Assembly (NCBI GenBank): GCA_036924285.1
Contig: JAYKYS010000014.1
Coordinates: 6,386,001-6,450,000 of the forward strand
DNA length: 64,000 nt
From: Asterella californica
Lineage: Eukaryota > Streptophyta > Marchantiopsida > Marchantiales > Aytoniaceae
Direction: 5' to 3'
A program made the position numbers and the translations under genes. Shown here piece after piece: positions 33,471 to 45,839 of this stretch (position 1 is its first letter; every line of letters starts with the position of its first letter). The notes beneath the pieces were generated by a model that saw nothing but the letters and a program-made list of their open reading frames with translations, was not told the origin of the DNA and made no database searches.

Positions 33471-36400
33471 GTAGGTGGTGAAAAGGTATACACTCAAAGA
33501 ACCTAAATACCACAAGTTACACAGAGCATGCAGGTAGAGCACCGTCCCGCTGCATGCTCCTCAACCTGGTCCCTGACTCCATAAGCACCGTGCGTATATT
33601 CGTACATCGAGAATGGCAGATTTTATCAAGGACCACTCTCTAGTACTGAGGTAACCCGCAAGTAACCCGGCCAAGTACATATATTCATACGTGTGAATAT
33701 CAAGGACCACTCTCTAGTACAGAGGTAGATACGGGCCAAGTACATAGTAAGAAGCAAACAGGAGCCGAATGTGCCCTAACTTGCTAAGTGGAGTTAGCCA
33801 ATTGTATGTAATCGAAGGGTGTGCGATGGGAATCTGTACTGCGAAGCACATTTCCAGAAATGGTTCCCCCTGGTATAGCGTGCGATGTAGAAAGCCATAC
33901 GGCTGACAAATGCAAGCTAATCGATTCTAATGTAGTGTCTAATGCAGAACTGAAGAACCTGGATTGAACACGACGATAGTGCAATTAGTGAAGGTCGTCG
34001 ATGGCAAACAAAGATTGAGATGGTTTGAATGAATTCAAGAGCAATAATTTAGCAGTGAAATCAGCGTTCAGACAGGTAGAAAAGGTAGAGAAAGAACTTT
34101 TGCCACTGGGTCACTGATGCAAGTAGATACTGAGTAGGTGTACACTCAAGAACCTAGTTACCACAAAGTTACATATATTCATACATATGATGTACGTTTA
34201 GGTACAGCTCAAGTCCTCATTACGGTGTATATGATGAGGCGGGCTTTCATAATAGCTCCCTACCTATCAGACTAACTAGTTCAGATGTGGTGTGCAAGAT
34301 GTTTTACGTCTGTCTGATGCTTTTGCACAAACCTAGCGCAGGACACCGTTTAATGTACCCTTGTCGAACTATCCATGTCCTAGTACAATGCGTAACATTT
34401 TTAACCAGGTGTTCTTATCCCTAACAGAAGAGAAAGCAACAGGAAGCTCCAAGGAAATCTCGCCTTATCAATGGTGTTACTGTTGATCCTATGTAACTCG
34501 CAGTTAATGGTACCTAATTTCGCAAGCATAGAGATGTTAGATTGAAGTGCGGTAAAGAGTTCTAATTTAGTGCTATGAAAAGGTGGTTGGGTTCTTTTAT
34601 CGAAGACAGAAGTGTGCAAGCTAAGTTTATCCTGTGTTATTGCTATGTCCAAGTAGTTGCAGGAGTCACCAGAAGCGGTTTCGTTAAGCTGACAGGACGA
34701 TCTGGAGAAAATTCCACGTCCAAACGCGTTTAGGGTGATCATAATCAACTTACTGTCTTAGTGGGCAGTGATTAAAAGCCGAATTCATGACTCGTGTTTG
34801 TTACTAATCAAATGCACTAAGAGTCATCCCTAGATTTACCACTTCCCTTACCTCCCAAAGAGTTGCAGGAGTCACTAAGGCTGCAGCGCTGCCTGACGGC
34901 GGAGCTTCATTTGGCGACTGACAGCGAACGCATACTTCCGACCTCGTATTTGCCTTTCGAGGGTTTCGTTCCAGCGCAGAGCTGGATGTACAATCCTCCA
35001 AGAAGTATCCTTTTGTAAAACTCCGACAGGAACCAGCAGGCTAAACGGAGAAGAAGAAGACTGAACGCCCGCCCGATAGTACACAGAGGGTAACCTCTCT
35101 GTTTCAATAAGAACTTCGTCTAGCAGAATCCGACTCCCCTAAGTTTGTAACGTAGAAACTCACGTGACTTCTATCACTAGATGGTGTGTGTATGCATTAC
35201 GCAAAAAATGATACTGTTGAACGCTACAAGATACAGTCACGAGAAACCTCAGCATAAAAGACGGCATGATGAGCAAGAATATGCATCGACACGAAACCTT
35301 ATTCAGCGAAAACTTTCACGGCAGAAACGACTGACAGTAACTAGCAGATCATGATGTGAGAGTTGTGCAGGCCCGCATCACCATACATGTTTAAGAGTTG
35401 CACCGTTTCTGCCACTTAGGGCTGCTGATGAGAGACACAGCTCGAACTGAGTGGGAGGAGAAGCCATTGACGGTACGCGCTAGACAGACAGTATCCTTAA
35501 TTTCAAATGTGGCGAAGAGAGGCTGTAATAAGATCCGGGAACCACCACAATCCGTAGACCCTGCACAACAATCCAGGCAGTCAACCGTACCGTTATTCCG
35601 CCACGCAAAACCAACCCTTCTTTCTCGACAGCCCCACGGTAAACAGGGGAAGTATGGCTCGTGCCTGAACCTTGAACAGCCAATTCAGATTGACTTCAGA
35701 ACCTGAGTGGAGGTGTCAAGTATTCAATGAAAGGCAAGACACAAGGAAAAGCGAGAAAAGGAAAACTTGTGGTCATCTATGAAGATCTTAAGCAGGCTTG
35801 GCCACCACTATGATGAACTATCGAGCTACATTTAACCAGTCCTCTCACTTGTTTCATCCAAATCCACCATTCTGGTTCAGGAAATGTAACTGTTACAAAG
35901 GCACACATGGAGGGCACTATGGTATAAAGTATTCTTCGAACAAATTTGGCCAGTCCCTAAACTGCTGACCTGTAATCTACGGTTGGACCCCAGGGACCTG
36001 CCCCCGAGCCTCCAGGGACTCAAAGGGACAGCACTCAGTTGTGATGTCTGTTTAGTATCATCTGCATATTCCCTGAGATGTAACGACTACAGGCCACGAA
36101 GAGCGTCCTCAGGTTTCTAAACTATTAAAAGTAGGAACTAAGCGATGCTAAATGCATAATTTTTCTAACTTGCTTCTGCAGATTGCAACAGCTCGAACCA
36201 ATTTTAAAACCGGAGTTTTCGTCCTGCAGGAGGGGTTCACCTACACTTGAAAGCACCGTTCCTTCTCCCCAGGATACTGTGCAAGAAACGATGAAGCTTT
36301 GTCTGACCAACATAAAAAGAACTGCACCAAAGGGCGAAGCTCAGATGATCTCACGATCGGGGTACAATCGAAGTGTGAAACCAGAAAAGTGTATTAAACA

Positions 36401-37800
36401 ATCTAAAAAACAAAACAGCTGAAAGCCGCAGAAAAGAAGTGCTAACCTGAAAGTTGAATCGACCTGGCCATTCCAAATGAGGTCTGCAGATTTACTCCCG
36501 AACTATCTGACATACAAAAAGAATGTATACGTGTGGAGGATCACTGTGGAGAACCAACAGTCGCCCGTACAATCACTCCTCAACACCTTCCCCAACGAAT
36601 TTGCCATGTCTCTGTCTACCCTGCTTGTAACCTATGCAACGGCGTAACATTCCCCAGCTCCAGCTACAATTTTGATCTCCAAAAAGATTCCCATAACCTT
36701 TCTACTCACTTTTCTACCCTTCTGAAAGCGCGCTTGCATCCATCGCTCGCTACCTCTTATGCTCACTAGCATCGTCCCACGGTTTCCGCCTCTTTAAGCT
36801 CTCCACCAGCTCGTCCTCCACTCCCCCAATTCATGGCAATCTCTTACACACCAGGATTACTTCCACTCTGGACCTTCCCCACCTCACTGCCTGTATAAGT
36901 GATTGGCATGCATCGAGTCTGCACCATACCACTCGCGGACATTTTCAGTGCCGACTACTCATCTTAAGACAGTTTGTGGATTCTCCAAACAGCTCCCCCA
37001 TACAGCCACAAGGACTAGTAAATGAAGAAAGGAGGTGACGAAGGTAACCTCGTCTAGCGGCTCCACTGTCGCTCCAGTCCGCTCGCTGGCCGTTTGAAGA
37101 TCTGTAAAACTTGAATGATCCGCGGATGCTTTAGCCCTCCCGTAATGGTCAAGTGAAGTTTTGAAAATACATAACTGGTTCCGCAGTTTTGAACTTTGCA
37201 TTAATCCGTTATACAAGAGTCCGTTAGATCGGAAGGTAGAAAGAACACTTCGTTAGATCGGAAGGTAGAAAAAACACTACAAATTATTCTTTCGATTAGA
37301 GAGTTTTACGTGCTTTTCAGCTTTAGTATTTTCTCTTCGAGAAAGAAGCGTTGAAAGCGAACATTGAATGGTGAGAGATTGAGTGAGAGAGTGGTGAACA
37401 TCCAAGTGAAGTGAAGTTACGATATTAGTTCGAGTACTTGACTCCTCGTAACGTGAGAGAGAGTATTGGGTCATATCTAGTTCTGATTGATTGACGGTTT
37501 GCTGGTTCTGATTGATTGACGGTTTGGAGAAGACTGCGAAGACTTTGAGACTCAGAAGCGCGAGAGAGAACTTGAAAGATAGTATCTTGTTGACGGATAG
37601 TATCTTGTTGTACAGAGTTCTGTGAATAATTCAGAGAGAGGAAGGGAGTTGGGAGATCGTGCGAAGCAATAAAAGAGAGACAGATAAGAGATTTGTAGAC
37701 GGTGAACTTGCCGACAAGTGAATGACAGTATTTAGTGTCTGAGAGAGTAAGGGAGTTGGAAGATTGTGAGAAGCAAATAAGAGAGATCGGCGATTTGCAG
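33471..37800. other. Right-arm sequence without recognised gene
   Basis: Mirror of 7720-12093. Same short frames as on the left, none recognised. The tandem units doubled in the left arm are single here. Confidence 0.4.
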
Positions 37801-37811
37801 ACCGAGAGAAG

Positions 37812-38291
37812 ATGGCACACATTCACACGGAGAAGCATGTTGTGACTGGAGACAAAGTCGAAGTCGGAAACATCATGGATGAGATAATCTTTTGGACATT
37901 AGTTCATTTTTGTGCACTTTATGAGCATTTCATCGAAGGGGAAGTACCAAGCAAGGTGCAGGTCAAAGGAAAGAAACAAGATTTGAGTCGCAAACAGATT
38001 CGCGTGCTCGAAAGCAAGGAGAGGAATGAGGATGAAATCCACAAAGGAGTATTCATCAAGGATCAGGATATTGAGACGGATCGAGACCAGTGCAAGTTGT
38101 CTGCATCAGAAGAGATGAATGAAGAGACAGGTCGAGGAAAGATGTTTACTGCAGAAAGGGGGTGCTACAACATGATCGACCAGGTGAAAAAGAAAGAGTC
38201 GCTGACAGACGCAGAAGAAATACAGACGCAGAAGAGGAGCAAGTTAGAAAAGAACTTACCGATAAAGAAACAAATCGCTCAGCACAGTTGA
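37812..38291 (+). CDS. Unrecognised charged 159-residue protein (right-arm copy)
   Basis: Partner of 7215-7709. Starts MAHIHTEKHVVTGDKVEVGN and has one MIDQVKKKESLTDAEEIQ unit instead of two. The C-terminus runs into a different ending (LEKNLPIKKQIAQHS). Substitutions between copies include A/V, Y/C, R/H, Q/P, E/V, N/I and G/D, most of them changing the residue, which does not favour strong purifying selection. Function unknown. Confidence 0.35.
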   Translation: MAHIHTEKHVVTGDKVEVGNIMDEIIFWTLVHFCALYEHFIEGEVPSKVQVKGKKQDLSRKQIRVLESKERNEDEIHKGVFIKDQDIETDRDQCKLSASEEMNEETGRGKMFTAERGCYNMIDQVKKKESLTDAEEIQTQKRSKLEKNLPIKKQIAQHS

Positions 38292-38719
38292 CAAGCGTGC
38301 AGTTGTTAGTCCCAAGCAGAAACAGCAGATGGAAAACAACCATCGTCCCGAATGGATGGATAAGATCAGGATTTGTCATAGAGAAGCAAAACTAAGAAAA
38401 AATCATCTTTTAAGTTCAACAGATGTTCAAACTCTCTCCTAGAAAAATATCTAAGAGTTTACGGATGGGATGGAGATACTGGAAATAGAAAACATTTACG
38501 TATTGTGGAGAATCGATCCAAAAGATTGGATCATCAAATATCTGATATCACTTGCGGATCGATCAAAAGTGCATGGATGACCTTGAGGCAGATGAATCCG
38601 AAGCAAGATGCATAGGGTTAGGACAAAGGCAGCCGAGGAGATTTCGTACATTACCAACTGCAAAGGCAATATCTGAATGAGCTGGATAAAATATAAGCTG
38701 AAAGTCATTGGTGCAGGTT

Positions 38720-39066
38720 TTGAAGAGATCATGCATGGATAGTTTTAGAGCTCCGGTATGTCTACTGTTCAGGGCGTTCGGTTTCGGAGTGATAGGACAT
38801 AGCAGTGAGAGTCTACTGCCTTTGAACAATGTACGGGTGATTGAAATGATCTCCAATTCTCAACGGCTTTAGATACTGAACAATATCTGAGCTCACTGGA
38901 TGCAAGTGTCGTCCCGGATTTAGAGGAGATGGTGTGCAATGCGACCAGATCAGCGAGTGCAAGGAGAAACTGGTTTCAGTGTAGTGTACGGAGTGCATCT
39001 GTATGGACACTTACGGATTATATGATTTTCAATGCCAGGACGATCTCCTTTACATCAAGTCGCATG
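38720..39066 (+). pseudogene. Vacuolar-sorting receptor EGF-like exon(s), right arm
   Basis: Mirror of 6340-6730. Reads [28 protein letters not shown], stop TAG, CTECICMDTYGLYDFQC, then DLLYIKSHDTC and a premature stop. It shares the TAG with the left arm and additionally lacks about 33 bp after HDTC that the left arm keeps (CISKNSSIDDNY). The tail exon of the same gene is now about 10 kb away because of the MULE. Confidence 0.8.
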
Positions 39067-40119
39067 ATACGTGCATGTAATTCTGGCGTCGGAGAGAGTT
39101 GAACCTGGACCCGTCTGACCCAGACTCGACCTTCTTCTGACTATCCATTCCACGTAACATGTAACTTCTTCGTGCTACATGAGATCCAGCTACTCATCAT
39201 GACTTCCAGTCTGAAGAACACTCAGCCCAGTCTCAAGTCACTGGAGCTCGTTTTAGATGGTGCTATGGCTTTTTCTCGCAGTGAAGTAGACCAGTCGCAT
39301 GAATTGCACTGCGAGGTAGACCAGTCGCATGAATGTGCAATTATCCTAATTGCACATTCAAATGTATAACCACCGCTGGTAATTGACTGATCGACTGATA
39401 GACTGGCTTAACTTTCTTGTCCTCGTGGTCGTGCTAGCCAAAGCTGGTCTTCGGGCTGATTCCCACTCAAGTCGTCCTTGCTTGACTGATTTTTGGGATG
39501 CTACGTTTGAAATGGCAGAATGCCTGACTCGTTGCTCTGCAAGATTCAAGTCTTTCCAACGAGTAGTCGTTCTCCCTCGGTCATGGCCATACAACAGCCG
39601 CCCAGAGCTCGCATGATGTTCACACATCATCACATTACACTAGCATCACGTTCATCCGCAGCAGCTTCTTCTCACAGCTTCTCTCGCGTTATATGAATGA
39701 TAGCGCTAGCAGTTCTGAAAGATGCAACGGATGATTCTTACTATTCTCAGCACAGGGTGGTGACGCACTCTGAAAAGGGTGGTGACTCCCTCTGAAAAGC
39801 CATGTGAGTGTAGCTTGAGGCTGCATCCCAAATGCCCTGGGCAAGATGAGACCACAAGAGAAAAAGCGTGATAACTGAAACAAAATTAACTATGTGACTG
39901 GCGGTTGCGGTGAGGCTATAGTGATTGAGAAAACACTAATACAAAACTGATAAAGCTATTAAACGATCGAAAGAGTTTAACGATCTCGAGTGAGACAAAC
40001 TAAAAAGTTTTACTATTTAATTGATTAAATTTATAAGTTTATAACTAAATCTGTTTATCCTCTTTACACCTTGCAACGTGCAAAATAAAGCCTGTATGTG
40101 TAGCATGTATGATGGGTAG
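39067..40119. other. Probable VSR intron, right arm
   Basis: Mirror of 5292-6340. No gene recognised. The 13-nt-arm hairpin recurs at about 39332-39360. Confidence 0.4.
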
Positions 40120-40127
40120 GTTTCGGA
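40120..40127. other. 8-bp target duplication, left of MULE
   Basis: gtttcgga. It matches gtttcaga at 49038-49045 with one change. The empty site in the left arm has the unchanged octamer. Confidence 0.85.
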
Positions 40128-40294
40128 CAAGCCCGCAACTGTGGCACAGTTCCGCTAATTAAGTCTCGGTTTATACGTGCGAATTTATTGATGACGAGGG
40201 TCAGATTCATGGTCGGTCGAAAAGCCTGTAACCGGGTTTCCGCTCATTTACCGTAGTCACCGTGAGTCATGGTCTGAACTGCAGTCACAGTGGC
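40128..40294 (+). repeat. MULE left terminal inverted repeat
   Basis: Pairs with 48874-49037. It begins CAAGCCCGCAACTGTGGCAC and runs through a ccgggtttccgctcatttac segment to cagtcaca. Differences are a handful of substitutions and a 4-5 base indel near gcgaatttattgatg. Confidence 0.9.
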
Positions 40295-40365
40295 AGTTTT
40301 GAACTGCAGTCACAGTCAGGGTCGCAGTTTTGAACTGCAGTGACAGTCAGGGTTGCAGTTTTGTG
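40277..40365 (+). repeat. Subterminal tandem repeat, about 33-bp unit
   Basis: gaactgcagtcacagt followed by a ggcagttttga-like segment, three imperfect copies. It overlaps the inner edge of the TIR. Confidence 0.8.
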
Positions 40366-40488
40366 ACCACAGGCTTTCCGTCCGTTGTAAGCAATTTCGT
40401 TGTAGGCGGCGTTTCGTCGTAGACGGCGGCATTGAAGACGCCTGGTTTACCCGTTACAGTTTAAGGCAAGGCGGCGCGAAGAGAATTT

Positions 40489-40671
40489 CGCGACCTCAGT
40501 CAAGTAGTGTCGAATTCCGTCAGGTGACAGAAAGTCTGAATTTCCTTTTCGCGTCCTCAGTCAAGTAGTGTCGAATTCCGCCAGGGGACAGAAAGTCTGA
40601 ATTTCCTTTTCGCGTCCTCAGTCAAGTAGTGATCGAATTCCACCAGGTGACAGAAAGTGTGAATTTCCTGT
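40489..40671 (+). repeat. Subterminal tandem repeat, three 61-bp units
   Basis: cctcagtcaagtagtg begins at 40494, 40555 and 40616, giving a 61-bp period. Each unit includes caggtgacagaaagt and tgaatttcct. The last unit ends just upstream of the transposase ATG and may hold promoter or transposase-binding sequence; that is inference. Confidence 0.9.
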
Positions 40672-40694
40672 TGTTGTGCTTATCAGTGCTTATC

Positions 40695-42899
40695 ATGGAG
40701 ATGGTTTACTGCAATCGATGTAATCAAACATTGTCAATCAGCGCATTCACGCGTGCTCGCAAGGGACATAATCCTCTTGATTTAGCCGTATTCAAGCATT
40801 GTAACCAGTGTTATAACAAAGCGAACCCCGGTACTACTACATCCGAAGCTGCTTTGGAGAATGAGATTGATGATGAGAACGCTTTCATAGTGACCGTGGA
40901 GTGTGATCATTCAGAGATGATTGATGTTGTGAAAGAGTGCTTCGGAGATGAGGAAGACAAAGACGGGTTTGTGTTTTTTCGACTGAAAGTTCATCTTTCA
41001 GACGAGAGTTGCATGCATGAGTTGCAGACTTTAAACTCCAGTAACTTGTCAGTGTGTTTGACGTCTTGGCTGAAGACAAACATCATTCCGAATATGGAGG
41101 TAGCCTCTGGATACTATTGGGAAGTCCGTAACCCGCGTGTTTTTATGAAAGACTGTTCTATCTTAAGGGCGACATTATGGTGTACCTCGCGATCTGACAG
41201 GACAAAATTCAGAGATAAAGGTGAAGGATCCACATCGCAGGTAAGACAACCCGAAAAGAAACGAAAGATAGATAGGTCTGAGTGCAATGGAACTTTACGA
41301 GTAACAATGGACGTACAGCAGAAGTTAATATGTTTAACGTGTCAACATTTGCTGTCACATGAGAAGCCGACGCATAAGTTACATTGCTTTCCTACTGTTG
41401 CTATCACGTTTTTGGAGTCGATATCTGGATTAAATCTTCGGAAGCCTGAGGTGTACCGTATATTATGTGAAAAAGAGATCATTTGTCCTTTCAGTATAAC
41501 TCGGACGCAGGTAAATTTCTGGATTGCTGAAGTTCAATCTAGACAATATATGCGCGATATAGATGATCAAGTGAAGTCTGCCTCTTTGTTGATACGCAGC
41601 GAAGCTTTAGCTCAGAAAGGTTTCGTTGAGGTATTGTAGGAACAGACTGACGAATATATTGCTTTTGCAATATGCACCCCTTTTTTGAGCATATAGGTTG
41701 TGTCAGAGAAATCATTATCGATAGTACCTTTAAGACTAACTCTATGCGTTTTGAGCTGTTTGTTATTGCTGCAAATTTCGGAGGCTTTGGTATGCCTCTA
41801 TCATACATGTTCTACTTGAGACAGGGTGATGCAAAGAAAAGTTCTAGATCAGCGACGGAGCAATATAGAAAGAAGGTTCTTATTACGTGGTTCGAGAGAT
41901 TAAGAGAGAAAGGACTACGACATGTGTTTGCACTCACCGACAAAGACACTGGTCAGATTTTGGCATTACGATCTTGTCTCACTCTACGGCTGTTTTTGAG
42001 ATTTATGAATTCTGTAAAAGTTCGAACCTTTTGTCTTTGTGGATATATCTCTGGCGAGAGTGGTACAGTCTAGACGAATGGGAAATTTTCAGTAGAGCGT
42101 CAAAACCTCTCCTTTGCTTGTCGCGCACTACGAATATTGTAGAGAGTCACTGGAGAAAATTAAAGCATGATTACAAATATGCTCTTAACTGTCCTCGTTT
42201 AGATAAGTTGACGCTAATCATTTGTGAAAGTCTTGTGGCAGATATGCAAGTGTCTCTACACCAAATCATTCACGGACGTTTATTTCCCAGCTGGTGGGAA
42301 CAGTTTTGTGTCTCTTGACAGAAATATCTTAGTAAAGATGTCTCTGTTCCGGATATTCATTTCACAGACGTGGAGAGATGGATATGTTCTTGCTACTCAT
42401 TTTTAAATAGTCCGTACTTGTTATGCAAGCATTTAGTTAGAGCTTATGCTGAGAAGTCTACAATACACCCGTGTTCTCGTCTACGTTCCGACGTTGCACT
42501 TATTCATTTTATGTTTTCAATAGTAAGGAGAACTTTTTCAACAGAGAAGTTGCACTGGATGATATGAACCCATGGTTTGAACCAAGTCATGTACATGAAC
42601 CTACTCACTTCGATTTTACAGAGGACGGAGAAGATGTTTATGTACGCGAGCAAGGGACATCTGAAGAAGGACCATCTGAAGACATAGAAAGATTGAATCT
42701 GGTCGAGCGATGTGAAGAGATTCTTGATTTTCTTAGAACTCTTTGCAATCGCGAACATGACAACCCTCTCTTTTTGAAGTCACTTGACAGGGCGTTTCAA
42801 CCTTTTGAAAGAAAGGTTCGGCATTGTATAACTGCTCTGCGATCTCGAGGACAGCAACATACCTGGGCATCTACTGGTCCCTCATTGTATTTGCGATAA
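40695..42899 (+). pseudogene. MULE transposase with SWIM zinc finger, broken
   Basis: ATG at 40695 (MEMVYCNRC) chosen because the upstream frame runs through the tandem repeat. Domains in order: N-terminal CX2C...CX2C cluster (CNRC, CNQC); an acidic linker; a WRKY/GCM1- or FLYWCH-like knuckle (ICLTCQHLLSHEKPTH); MULE catalytic core with IIIDSTFKTN, FALTDKDTGQ and NIVESHWRKLKHDY; SWIM finger CSCYSFLNSPYLLCKH, exactly CXCX10CXH; acidic C-terminus ending at 42898. Lesions: TAG at 41637, a frameshift in the c4t6 run near 41680, a further shift near 41940 with probable loss of core sequence, TGA near 42316, and a shift near 42470. As it stands it cannot make a full transposase unless several of these are sequencing errors or introns. 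Confidence 0.85.
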
Positions 42900-43077
42900 T
42901 TTTTGTGGTTCTTGTTGCTTGTGTTTTTTGTGTGGTTTTTTTTGCAGGACACCTTGTCGGACCAGGTCGATTTGGCCTGTCAGGGTTCAACTCCCTGGAG
43001 GGTGACTATAATTTGTGGATGATATATGAACCTCTAAAAACTCATAAAAAATAATTACAGGAACTAAAAACTAAACA

Positions 43078-43870
43078 CTACACTAAAAACTACACTTGTC
43101 TCTCAATGCGACAAGACATTAGTCGCACCGAGTGCAGTGCGACTATACACCGGTCGCACTGACTGCAGTGCGAAAAGTCTTTCAAAACTACACTTGTCGC
43201 TCAGTGCAACAAGACATTAGTCGCACTGAGTGCAGTGCGACTATACACCGGTCGCACTGACTGCAGTGCGAAAAGTCTTTCAAAACTACACTTGTCGCTC
43301 AGTGCGACAAGACTTTAGTCGCACTGAGTGCAGTGCGACAAGTCTTTCAAAACTACACTTGTCGCTCAGTGCGACTATACACTGGTCGCACTGACTGCAG
43401 TGCGATAAGTCTTCAAAAACTACACTTGTCGCTCAGTGCGACGATACATTAGTCGCACTGAGTGTAGTGCGACTATACACTGATCGCACTGAGAGTGCAC
43501 TGCGACAAGTGTTCAGTGCGACTGCATCCAGCGCAGCGCGCTCAATGCGATATATTGTCGATCGTATTGAGCGCGCAGTTCTCGAGTACCCACCTTTTTT
43601 ATTCTGCTACGTGTCGCATTGAGCGCGGCTACAAGTCAGGCTCAGTGCGACCACTTATTTAGTTCTGAAATTAGATTTTTCACCCACCGTCGCACTGATC
43701 GCGATTTACACTGCATCTAAACCCTTTCTTATTTAATGCTAGTTTCGCGCTGTCGCACTACTTCTGAAGCTTCGCACTGAACGCTCACCGTCGCACTAGT
43801 TCCACCCACTGTCGCACTAATTTCGCACTGTAACGCATTTCCGCCCACTCGCACTTCCGCCCAGAGGCAA
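43078..43870. repeat. TCGCACTGA/TCAGTGCGA motif array 1
   Basis: Dozens of TCGCACTGA and TCAGTGCGA copies in alternating orientation. From about 43098 to 43510 they form tandem units of roughly 100 bp linked by ctttcaaaactacacttgtc. Beyond this the motifs are scattered. It lies between the transposase end and the next gene. Confidence 0.95.
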
Positions 43871-44234
43871 CTATCGATCGACCACTTGGAGTATTAGTGA
43901 TCTTAACTTGGAGTTTTCATTCCTTATCGATCGACCACTTGGAGTTTTTATTCCTTATGTTGTTCGCGCTTCTCTCGTTACTCTGAATTTCGCTCTTCTA
44001 TCGGACATTAGAGTATCTGTGCGGTTTTCTCTTCGATATTTGGGTCGTCTTCTCATTCGTATATAAACTGACATACTTGCTTCTTTTTCTTTTTCATAGT
44101 GATCTCTTGGAGTAAATGTGAACCAGCTCGCAGTGAAGGAACGAGGTGCAAGAATGGCACCGCGAGAGGAAGGACCCTTTTTAATTACGTTTACTTCCCA
44201 ACACGATGTTCATCGACGTATCGTTTGACAATGG

Positions 44235-45110
44235 ATGGATAACGAAGCTATTAGTCAAGCCTTGAGCAAAATAGACGAGGACGATCTAGAGAAGTTGGGA
44301 TTATTGATTGCTTTCTCCTTCGACTTTCCTCGGCCTGACGTAAGTAATCTACCATTAGTCCCTTCTTTACTTTAAGCTCAAGTGTAACCTTAATCTACCA
44401 TTAGTCCCTTCTTTACTTTAAGCTAAAGTGTAAAGTGTAACCTTTTTTGGGTGATGGTTGGTTATACACTCTATTTATTGTAATGTGTTATGTTTGTTTA
44501 TATCAGATTGTACTTTGTATGGATTTCATCCAATCCTATGATGCAGCAACACGAATGGCCAAAATTGGGGATCGAGAGTTCAAGTTGACCCTTGACTTAA
44601 TCCGGGAAGCCTTTGTTATTCTTGAGGGATCAGTGATCTTACCCCCATTCGTGAGACATGTTCGAATAGACGATTGGTTTCCTGAGTATGATAAAGTGGA
44701 GAAAAGATACTTCGCAAGAGAATGTGCATTTGAGGGATGGAGATCTACTTTTCAGTGTTTGAATGCGGTTCTCTTGGCGAGAAGAAGGCCTAAAGCTGTT
44801 ACAGGTCAACTTGCTTTGTACGTCAAATCTAAAGTGGAAGGAGAAGAAAAGGATTATGATTGGTCCTTGTTCATGTTTGAGAATCTGGAGGCAGAAGTGT
44901 TACATCTGCAGAAGCACATAAGAGAACAGAGGAAAGGAGTCTCTGTAGAGACTTTCTGCGGGATGGCTTTAACCCATCTCATGCGACACTTGGATATCTT
45001 GAGCGAGGAGGCGTTAGTATTCTCCATTGAGCACGAACTACAAGAGAGTACTCCGAATCCAAATATCCACCAGGATGAGCTTGATGTTGGCCACGTCCAC
45101 GATGATAGAG
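44235..45110 (+). CDS. Acidic protein of unknown family inside the MULE (two exons visible)
   Basis: Exon 1, 44235-44339, reads MDNEAISQALSKIDEDDLEK and ends in a gtaagt donor. Exon 2, 44507-45110, follows a tatcag acceptor in the same phase and ends AGAG before another gtaagt. Residues include IGDREFKLTLDLIREAFVIL, VRIDDWFPEYDKVEKRYF and FEGWRSTFQCLNAVLLARR, then helical, acidic stretches. The shape is like gag-type or accessory proteins of plant elements, but I do not recognise it. An upstream ATG at 44154 runs into a stop, so the later one was chosen. Further exons may exist, possibly the HAD-like gene at 45965, with array 2 in an intron. Confidence 0.55.
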
Positions 45111-45329
45111 GTAAGTCTATTTTCTCCTTTGAGTTACTTCGGCTATCTATGTTTTCTGTTTATTATTTGCTTCTTTCAGTTACTTTGGCTATCTATGTAA
45201 AGTTCTTTCATAGCCAAGTTCTTTCATATCTCTTGCTTCAGTGAAGTGTGTAGTGTTCAGTGTCTACAGTTAAGTGTTTAGAGTTCAGTGAAATCCTTGT
45301 TTGGTGATGTTGTACATCGGTCATAGATG

Positions 45330-45800
45330 ATAGCACAGTGCGACGGACTTGAGGTCGCACTGTATGATCAGGTGCTACACATCGTTAGTCGCACTGAAGA
45401 TATTGCTCAAGGCGACTGTGTCCCTGTCGTCCTGAGCAGTGATGCCAGCAAGACTGCGGACTCGCGCTCAGTGCGACTTGTCCTTGTCGCACTGAGCGCG
45501 CGGCTGTAGCAAGACTGCGGACTCGCGATCAACGCGACTGTGTTCCTGTCGCACTGAGCGCGTGGCTGTAGCACTACGCGTTAAGCTCATGCGCACAGTG
45601 CGATGGGGCTCTCGTCGCACTGAGCGCGCGGCTGTAGCACTACGCGTTAAGCTCGCGCGCTCAGTGCGACCTGTACACACTAACGCACTGAGAGTGCGAC
45701 GAGAGCCCTCCGTCACACTGTGCGCGGCCTCTTCACAACGCAGTGCGACGGGTTTGAGATTGCACTGAGGCCTTAAACACAATACGTCGCACTGATAGAT
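45330..45800. repeat. TCGCACTGA/TCAGTGCGA motif array 2
   Basis: Motif pairs spaced by GC-rich linkers such as gagcgcgcggctgtagcact, which occurs more than once. It separates the acidic-protein exon 2 from the HAD-like gene. Open frames on both strands here are repeat artefacts. Confidence 0.9.
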
Positions 45801-45839
45801 TTTTTCTTCTAAAGTTTATACATCGATGCCATGTAAGAG

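Larger units (their letters stand above)
33471..40127 (-). repeat. Right arm of inverted duplication, inner part
   Basis: Reverse complement of left-arm bases 12093 down to about 5284. It starts immediately after segment D (ending in accatcgag) and is interrupted at 40128 by the MULE. It matches the left arm nearly base for base through 35400-37200. It lacks one unit of each of two short tandem repeats that are doubled in the left arm (near 7233-7354 and 8112-8207). Confidence 0.95.

Noticed and set aside
40695..42899. Fungal origin of the window suggested by the MULE-SWIM transposase style
   Set aside because: Similar SWIM transposases occur in several kingdoms; the VSR, RSH1 and plastid-type trnR relics are specific to plants.
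45468..45782. Opposite-strand ORFs of about 70-100 codons inside motif array 2
   Set aside because: The peptides are translations of the inverted 9-mer repeat; both strands are open because of the repeat composition.
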